This document shows positions 5,052 through 10,012 of a stretch of 10,012 bases of DNA, in pieces. Position 1 is the stretch's first letter. Each line of letters starts with the position of its first letter. The stretch is from Candidatus Melainabacteria bacterium (GTDB taxonomy: Bacteria > Actinomycetota > Actinomycetes > Mycobacteriales > Pseudonocardiaceae), in the NCBI GenBank assembly GCA_903970565.1, contig CAJCJE010000109.1, positions 1 through 10,012 of the forward strand, in the 5' to 3' direction. The position numbers were made by a program, and so were the translations under genes. The notes under the pieces were generated by a model, which saw only the letters and a list, made by a program, of their open reading frames with translations, did not search any database and was not told the DNA's origin.

Positions 5052-5695
5052 TCGGCCCTTCCTTCCTGGCCGGCGGCCTGGCGATCGTGATGATCGCGGT
5101 CGCGGTGTACCGCGCGGGCCGGCTGGTTGCCGCGCGGCGAGGGCACCGAATGATCGAGCGCGACGTGGACGTCGTGCACATCGCGATGGGCCTGGGCATG
5201 GCCGGCATGTTGGTGCCGCGCCTCAACCCGTTGGCCGGCGGTGCCTGGACCTTCGGCGCGACGGTGTTCTTCGCCCTCTCCGCGTCCTGGTTCCTCACCC
5301 GAGTGCTGGTCGCGGTGCTCGGTTCCCGGCCGGTCGGTCACCATCTGGCGCACCTGCTGGCCAGCGGCGCCATGCTCTACATGCTCGACGGCGTACCGGG
5401 TACCGGTTCGATGTCCGGCATGTCTGGCATGTCCGGGATGGGCGTGGGCTCGCCGACGGTGGCCTCGGCGTTGACCGTCGCGCTGCTGGTCGCGTTCGCC
5501 GGCCAGGTGGTGGTCACCACCGGACACGTGGCCCGGCTGAGCACGGCGACCGCCGGCGGCGCATCGATCGCAACCGGTGGGCCGCCCACGACGGTCGACA
5601 CCGAGGCGTGCCGGCCGCTGGCCCCTCGACTGGCCGGCGGCTGCCAGATTGCGATGAGCGTCACGATGGGTTACATGCTGCTGCTCATGCTGTGA
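5048..5695 (+). CDS. DUF5134 multi-pass membrane protein with Met-rich loop
   Basis: This is a 215-residue integral membrane protein that fits the actinobacterial DUF5134 family, whose function is not established. Hydrophobic segments lie at about 5-24, 42-58, 67-92, 98-116, 138-160 and 199-215, suggesting five to six membrane spans. His44, His99, His102 and His160 lie in or near these segments. Between the fourth and fifth spans is SMSGMSGMSGM (121-131), four methionines at three-residue spacing. Met-rich loops of this type bind Cu(I) in periplasmic copper proteins, and this one should face the outside or the membrane edge. A role with the copper exporter 80 bp downstream on the same strand is therefore likely, but inferred. 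There is no ribosome binding site before the ATG; it overlaps the leader ORF stop. A copper-storage, delivery or sensing accessory role is possible. Confidence 0.82.
   Translation: MIGPSFLAGGLAIVMIAVAVYRAGRLVAARRGHRMIERDVDVVHIAMGLGMAGMLVPRLNPLAGGAWTFGATVFFALSASWFLTRVLVAVLGSRPVGHHLAHLLASGAMLYMLDGVPGTGSMSGMSGMSGMGVGSPTVASALTVALLVAFAGQVVVTTGHVARLSTATAGGASIATGGPPTTVDTEACRPLAPRLAGGCQIAMSVTMGYMLLLML
5411..5437 (+). repeat. Three 9-bp tandem repeats encoding Met-Ser-Gly
   Basis: ATGTCCGGC, ATGTCTGGC and ATGTCCGGG follow each other in frame, giving MSG three times before a fourth Met. The near-identical codons suggest recent repeat expansion by slippage. Copy number could vary between strains and tune metal binding of the DUF5134 loop. 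Confidence 0.8.
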
Positions 5696-5736
5696 TCCGG
5701 CCATGCCCTAGGCTGGGTGTCGGTGGGTAGGAACGC

Positions 5737-5764
5737 GAAAAACGGCTCGAAACCGCTGGAAAAA
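5737..5764. promoter_or_regulatory. Three phased A-tracts upstream of copA
   Basis: A-runs at 5738-5742, 5750-5752 and 5760-5764 have centres 11 bp apart, close to one helical turn, as in intrinsically bent DNA. They occupy most of the spacer between the DUF5134 stop and the copA start, in a region otherwise GC-rich. TGGGT is also repeated at 5714 and 5724, 10 bp apart, just upstream. GTCCA-TAG-TGGAC (5769-5781) overlaps the first copA start codon. A local promoter or protein-bound bend is possible; no clear promoter hexamers were found. Confidence 0.35.
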
Positions 5765-5775
5765 CCAGGTCCATA

Positions 5776-8076
5776 GTGGACTTTTCGGCACGGATTGGTG
5801 TGTTGGACATGTCGGTGGCCTCATCGGTCGGCCAAACCCGGCCGGTGTCCCGGTCGGTGGAACTCGTGGTCGGCGGCATGACCTGCGCCGCCTGCGCGGC
5901 CAGGGTGGAACGCAAACTCAACAAGCTCGACGGCGTGCACGCAGTCGTCAACCTGGCCACCGAGAAGGCCACCGTCGACTGTCCGGCCGCCATCGGCGTC
6001 CAGACGCTGATCGCCGAGGTCGAACGCGCCGGCTACCAGGCCCGCGAGCACGAACCGGAAGCCCCGACCGACGCGCGGGCCGAGGCCGCGACCGTCCGCT
6101 CGCTGTGGCACCGGCTGATCGTCGCGCTGCTGCTGTCCGCCCCGCTCGGTGATTTGTCCATCACCCTCGCCCTGGTTCCCTCGCTGCGCTTCCCCGGCTG
6201 GCAGTGGGTCCTGCTGGCGATGACCATCCCGGTCGCCACCTGGTGCGCCTGGCCCTTCCACCGGATCGCGCTGCGCAACGCCCGCCACCTGTCCACCTCG
6301 ATGGACACCCTGGTCTCCTGCGGCATCACCGCCTCGGTCTGCTGGTCGATCTACACCATCTTCTTCAACAGCGGCGCCGGCGCCGCCACCGACGGGGTCT
6401 GGGGCCTGATCTTCCGCCCCGGCGGTTCCATCTACCTCGACGTCGCGGCCGGGGTGACCACCTTCCTGCTCGCCGGGCGGCTGTTCGAGGCGAAGGCGCG
6501 GAGCCGGGCCGGTGGCGCGTTGCGCGCGCTGGCCGCGCTGGGTGCCAAGGACGTCGCGGTGCTGGAGGCCGACGGCACCGAGCGCCGGGTCGCGGTCGGC
6601 CGGCTGCGGGTCGGCCAGGAGTTCGTGGTCCGGCCGGGGGAGACCATCGCCACCGACGGCGTGGTCGCCAGCGGCAACTGCGCGGTCGACACCAGCACCA
6701 TGACCGGTGAGTCCGTGCCGGTGGAGGTCACCGAGGGGGACGCGGTCACCGGCGGCACCATCGCCCTGCACGGTCGGCTGGTGGTTACCGCGACCAGGGT
6801 CGGCGCGGACACCCAGCTGGCGCACCTGGTCCGGCTCGTCGAGCAGGCCCAGACCGACAAGGCCGGCATCCAGCGGCTCGCCGACCGGATCTGCGGCGTG
6901 TTCGTGCCGATCGTCTTCGGCCTCGCCGCGCTGACCCTCATCGGCTGGCTGCTGGGCACCGGTTCGCCGCAGCACGCGGTCGGCGCCGCCCTGGCCGTGT
7001 TGATCATCGCCTGCCCGTGCGCGCTCGGCCTGGCCACCCCGACCGCGCTGCTGGTCGCCTCCGGGCGCGGCGCGCAACTGGGCATCTTCATCAAGGGCCA
7101 TCAGGCCCTGGAATCCGCGCGGGCCATCGACACCGTGGTCCTGGACAAGACCGGCACCATCACCCACGGCCGGATGGCACTGGTCGGCCTGCTTACCGCG
7201 CCGGAGGTCGAGCGCGCCGACCTGCTGCGACTGGCCGGCGCCATCGAGGAGCCGTCCGAGCACGCGACGGCGGCCGCGATCACCGCGACGGCCCGACAGG
7301 AACTCGGCACCCTGCCCGCCGTCACCGACTTCACCAGCCTCGCCGGTCGCGGGGTGCGCGGCATGGTCGAGCAGCGCGAGGTCCTGGTCGGCTCGGCGCG
7401 CCTGCTCGTCGAGCACGACATCGAAATCCCCGCTCCGTTGGCGCAGGCCGGCGCCGACTGGGAAAAGGTCGGCCACACCACCGTGCTGCTGGCCGCCGAC
7501 GGCGTCGCCCTTGGCGTGTTCGCCCTCGCCGACACGGTGAAGCCCTCCGCGGCCGGCGCGATCTCCGAACTGCACCGGCTGGGCCTGCGCACCGTGCTGC
7601 TCACCGGCGACAACGCCACCACCGCGCGGACCGTCGCGGCCGAGGTCGGCATCGAGGAGGTCATCGCCGAGGTCCTCCCCGACGACAAGGCCGCCGTCAT
7701 CCAACGGCTACAGGGCGAGGGCCACTCCGTGGCGATGGTCGGTGACGGCGTCAACGACGCACCCGCGCTGGCCCGCGCCGACCTCGGCCTCGCCGTGGTG
7801 TCCGGTACCGACGTCGCGCTCGGCGCGGCCGATCTGATCCTGGTCCGCGACGACCTCGACGTGGTCCCCGGCGCTCTTCGCCTGGCGCGCAGCACCCTGC
7901 GCACCATTCACGGCAACCTGGCCTGGGCCTTCGGCTACAACGTCGCCGCGCTGCCGCTGGCCGCGTTCGGTCTGCTCAACCCGTTGATCGCCGGCGGCGC
8001 GATGGCGCTGTCCTCGCTGTTCGTGGTCACCAACAGCCTGCGGCTGCGCCGGTTCGACCTGCTTGCCCCGCGCTAG
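5776..8076 (+). CDS. copA: Copper-exporting P1B-1-type ATPase
   Basis: This 766-residue inner-membrane ATPase couples ATP hydrolysis to export of Cu(I). The order of domains is an N-terminal metal-binding domain with GMTCAAC (34-40, CxxC), early membrane helices (from about 112), the actuator domain with TGES (310-313), the CPC metal-transport motif in the sixth helix (413-415), and phosphorylation motif DKTG (457-460, Asp457 is phosphorylated). SEHATA (494-499), TGDN (610-613) and GDGVND (656-661) follow. YN (721-722) and MALSS (743-747) in the last two helices fit the Cu(I) class. The usual SEHP motif reads SEHA, a substitution at a highly conserved proline. The GTG at 5776 has only AGG 6 nt upstream; ATG 5809 (residue 12) is a fair alternative because conservation begins near residue 27. 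It follows the DUF5134 gene by 80 bp and probably shares its transcript. No copper sensor gene is adjacent. Confidence 0.95.
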   Translation: MDFSARIGVLDMSVASSVGQTRPVSRSVELVVGGMTCAACAARVERKLNKLDGVHAVVNLATEKATVDCPAAIGVQTLIAEVERAGYQAREHEPEAPTDARAEAATVRSLWHRLIVALLLSAPLGDLSITLALVPSLRFPGWQWVLLAMTIPVATWCAWPFHRIALRNARHLSTSMDTLVSCGITASVCWSIYTIFFNSGAGAATDGVWGLIFRPGGSIYLDVAAGVTTFLLAGRLFEAKARSRAGGALRALAALGAKDVAVLEADGTERRVAVGRLRVGQEFVVRPGETIATDGVVASGNCAVDTSTMTGESVPVEVTEGDAVTGGTIALHGRLVVTATRVGADTQLAHLVRLVEQAQTDKAGIQRLADRICGVFVPIVFGLAALTLIGWLLGTGSPQHAVGAALAVLIIACPCALGLATPTALLVASGRGAQLGIFIKGHQALESARAIDTVVLDKTGTITHGRMALVGLLTAPEVERADLLRLAGAIEEPSEHATAAAITATARQELGTLPAVTDFTSLAGRGVRGMVEQREVLVGSARLLVEHDIEIPAPLAQAGADWEKVGHTTVLLAADGVALGVFALADTVKPSAAGAISELHRLGLRTVLLTGDNATTARTVAAEVGIEEVIAEVLPDDKAAVIQRLQGEGHSVAMVGDGVNDAPALARADLGLAVVSGTDVALGAADLILVRDDLDVVPGALRLARSTLRTIHGNLAWAFGYNVAALPLAAFGLLNPLIAGGAMALSSLFVVTNSLRLRRFDLLAPR

Positions 8077-8079
8077 GCC

Positions 8080-8095
8080 GCCGACCGGTCTCGGC
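8080..8095. terminator. Possible shared terminator between convergent copA and copD-ctaG genes
   Basis: GCCGA (8080-8084) and TCGGC (8091-8095) form a 5-bp stem in the 24-bp gap between the two stop codons, and GACCGGTC (8083-8090) is itself a palindrome. There is no T-run on either strand. The position between convergent genes is the main support. Confidence 0.3.
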
Positions 8096-8100
8096 TGGGT

Positions 8101-10012
8101 TCAGCGGTTGAGGCGGTCGAGCAGGGGCTGGTAGTCGAGCAGGCCGGAGTCGCTGCCGCGCTCGTCCAGACCGGTCCAGGCCACCAGCAGGGCGATGACC
8201 GCGATCAGCAGCGAGGCCTCGCCGAGGACCAGGGCGAGGATGCCGGCCAGCCGCTGGTCGGCGAGCAGGTTCGGCACCCAGGGCAGACCGAGCGAGGAGT
8301 ACAGGTTGTCGCCCGCGTCGCCGTTGCCGATGACCTGGTGGGTGGTCAGCAGAATCGCGGCGAACACGGTGTCGAAGGGCATCGCGGCCAGCAACATGCC
8401 CAGCCGCGCCAGATTCGGCAACGGCCGGGGGGCGTCGTCCACGCCGATGATCGGCCAGAAGAACAGCAGGCCGACCACCAGGAAGTAGACGCTGATGGCC
8501 AGGTGCGCCCAGTGGAACCGCACCGCCGCGTCGAACAGGCCGCTGAAGTACAGCGCGAACGGCGAGCCGACGAACAGGACGAGGGCGACCATCGGCTGGG
8601 TCAGCACCCGTACCACCGGCGAGTCTCCGGTGGCGCGCAACCAGCCGCGCAGGTTGGGCAGCCCGCTCGTGCCGGCCGGCGGCAGGGTCCTTTGCAGCAG
8701 CGTCAGCGGTCCACCGAGAACCAGCAGGGCGGGCACCAGCATTCCCAGCAGCATGTGGTTGGCCATGTGCATACTGAACTGGGCCTCGGCATAGCGGCCG
8801 ATCCCGGAACTGCTCGCCAGCACCATGACCGCGCAGCCGCCCAGCCAACTCGCGGTGCGGCCCAGCGGCCAGTCCCCGCCCTGCCGGCGCAGCCGCAGCA
8901 CCCCGATCAGGTAGCCCAGGCCCAGCAGTAGCGCCAGTGGCACGAAGAAGGCGTCGATCCGCCAGTCGGTGAGCAGCCGCAGCACCGTCGGCGGGCCGCT
9001 GAGGTTGAAGCCCAGCAGGGTTTCCTGCGCGGTCACCGGCTGGCCGAGGAAGGCCGGCGGCGGCAGGTGGGTGAGGCCGACGGACACGCCGACCGTGCCG
9101 ATCAGCACGACCAGCTCACCGGCCGCCAGCCGCAACCAGCCCACGCGCCCGGTCGAGGTGTCCATCCTGGCCAGTGCCCGGCGTCGCAGGATCAGCGCGA
9201 CCACGCCGAGCACCGCGAAGATACCGAGCTTGACCATCACCAGCAGGCCGTAGCCGGTGGTCAGCAACTCACCCGGCGAGGCGAGGATCAGGGAGTCGAC
9301 CACGCCGGAAACGGCCAGCAGCAGCCAGCAGACCAGGGCCAGCCGCGCGTAGCGGGGCGCGACCACCGGCAGCGCGCCGCGATCCCGGTGCACCTGGCGC
9401 AGCAACGCGGCCAGCACGCCGATCCACACCGCGGCGACCGGCACGTGCACCATGATCGCCACGGTCGCGATGTCGTGCCCGGCATCCGAGGACGAGTGCC
9501 CGGTGGCCAGCACCGGCAGCAGGCCGAGCACGGCGACCGGCAGCAGCCACACGGCGCTGCGCCAGCGCAGCGCCGTCCTGGCGAGGATCGCGACGGCCGC
9601 CGCGAGCACGGCGGTCACCAGCCACGCCTTGGTTTCCTCCAGCGCGCCGATCAGGCCGAACAGATGATCGGGGGAGAGCACGTCGCCGAGCGTCTGGCCG
9701 GAGTTGTCCGCGGTGTCGAACACCACCAGCAGCAGGGCCGCGACCAGCCAGCCCACCGCCCACCGCCCCGCGTCCCGCACGGCCGCGTAGCCACTCGCGG
9801 ACAGCAGACCGGAGTCCTTCGGCCGGGTGAAACAGCCGGCGAAGGCCAGCGAACCGATGCACAATGTGGCCGCGACATCGCTGACCAGCCGCAGCAGCGG
9901 GGTGCCGACCCGGACGAGCGCGCCGGGGTCGGTGTTGCCGAGGGTCAGATACGGGCCGGTACCGGCGGCGATCGAAATGATCACGGTGGCCGCGATGCCG
10001 AGGATGAACCCG
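8101..10012 (-). CDS. CopD-CtaG fusion membrane protein (N-terminus beyond the window)
   Basis: This is a large multi-pass membrane protein joining a CopD copper-resistance domain (PF05425) to a caa3-type CtaG oxidase-assembly domain (PF09678), as in mycobacterial Rv0102. The frame stays open to the right edge and the codons before the GTG at 9984 encode hydrophobic GFILGIAATV, so the true start lies outside. 636 residues are visible. Numbered from the GTG at 9984, the CopD part holds MVHVPVAAVWIGVL (178-191) and YGLLVMVKLGIF (245-256). The CtaG part holds MHMANHMLLG (405-414), HWAHLAIS (491-498) and TTHQ (547-550), whose His and Met residues are candidate copper ligands. The expected role is copper uptake or delivery to cytochrome c oxidase. 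It converges on copA with 24 bp between stops, so import or delivery and export genes are tail to tail. Confidence 0.93.
   Translation of the reverse strand, partial: GFILGIAATVIISIAAGTGPYLTLGNTDPGALVRVGTPLLRLVSDVAATLCIGSLAFAGCFTRPKDSGLLSASGYAAVRDAGRWAVGWLVAALLLVVFDTADNSGQTLGDVLSPDHLFGLIGALEETKAWLVTAVLAAAVAILARTALRWRSAVWLLPVAVLGLLPVLATGHSSSDAGHDIATVAIMVHVPVAAVWIGVLAALLRQVHRDRGALPVVAPRYARLALVCWLLLAVSGVVDSLILASPGELLTTGYGLLVMVKLGIFAVLGVVALILRRRALARMDTSTGRVGWLRLAAGELVVLIGTVGVSVGLTHLPPPAFLGQPVTAQETLLGFNLSGPPTVLRLLTDWRIDAFFVPLALLLGLGYLIGVLRLRRQGGDWPLGRTASWLGGCAVMVLASSSGIGRYAEAQFSMHMANHMLLGMLVPALLVLGGPLTLLQRTLPPAGTSGLPNLRGWLRATGDSPVVRVLTQPMVALVLFVGSPFALYFSGLFDAAVRFHWAHLAISVYFLVVGLLFFWPIIGVDDAPRPLPNLARLGMLLAAMPFDTVFAAILLTTHQVIGNGDAGDNLYSSLGLPWVPNLLADQRLAGILALVLGEASLLIAVIALLVAWTGLDERGSDSGLLDYQPLLDRLNR

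Noticed and set aside
5706..5731. CsoR/RicR-type copper operator before copA
   Set aside because: Only repeated TGGGT half-sites and a loose CCTA/TAGG symmetry are seen; no full C-tract/G-tract palindrome is present.
5821..7704. 627-codon minus-strand reading frame, Gly/Asp/Arg-rich
   Set aside because: It is the antisense shadow of copA; the plus strand carries every P1B ATPase motif in order.
8101..9984. CopD-CtaG gene as a complete 627-residue protein starting at the GTG at 9984
   Set aside because: The frame remains open to the window edge with hydrophobic codons upstream of the GTG, so the gene is taken as 5'-truncated.

Overview
The window is high-GC DNA from an actinomycete. The main pointers are an Lsr2 nucleoid protein, a DUF397 / XRE-DUF5753 / DUF574 regulatory group (multiplied mostly in sporulating and mycelial actinomycetes), a DUF5134 membrane protein, and codons that mostly end in G or C. 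A member of the Pseudonocardiales or a relative such as Nocardia fits best. That placement is inference from protein style; no rRNA or tRNA is present to fix it.

Left part (1-2976, all on the minus strand). The N-terminal 121 codons of lsr2 run off the left edge. A whiJ-like regulatory group follows. In transcription order it is a DUF397 small protein (2746-2976), an XRE/DUF5753 regulator (1599-2456) and a DUF574 SAM-dependent methyltransferase (648-1511). The 289-bp gap between the first two genes holds several inverted repeats, and ACC-GGT boxes lie just upstream of both the DUF397 and the XRE starts.

Middle (2977-4841). About 970 bp carries no convincing gene and falls to roughly 51% GC between 3121 and 3360, against about 78% in a sampled stretch of the copper ATPase gene. 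It has short perfect palindromes and a stable hairpin. It ends at an unrecognised 98-residue protein with a disordered acidic body and a cationic amphipathic C-terminal helix. That gene converges, 13 bp apart, on a small protein built from three tandem helix-turn-helix repeats. Just upstream of the latter is a strong 27-bp inverted repeat, the best operator candidate in the window.

Right part (4929-10012). This is a copper-handling module. A 19-codon leader ORF overlaps (ATGA) the start of a DUF5134 membrane protein with a Met-rich loop. A P1B-1 copper-exporting ATPase (CopA type) follows on the same strand. Converging on it is a CopD-CtaG fusion membrane protein, cut by the right edge, expected to serve copper delivery to cytochrome oxidase. 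No CsoR, RicR or CueR-type copper sensor gene is visible, so control must come from elsewhere or from an unrecognised protein.

No rRNA, tRNA, CRISPR array, insertion sequence or prophage gene was seen. The least explained parts are the triple-HTH protein with its palindrome, its convergent amphipathic-tail partner, and the low-GC non-coding island beside them.
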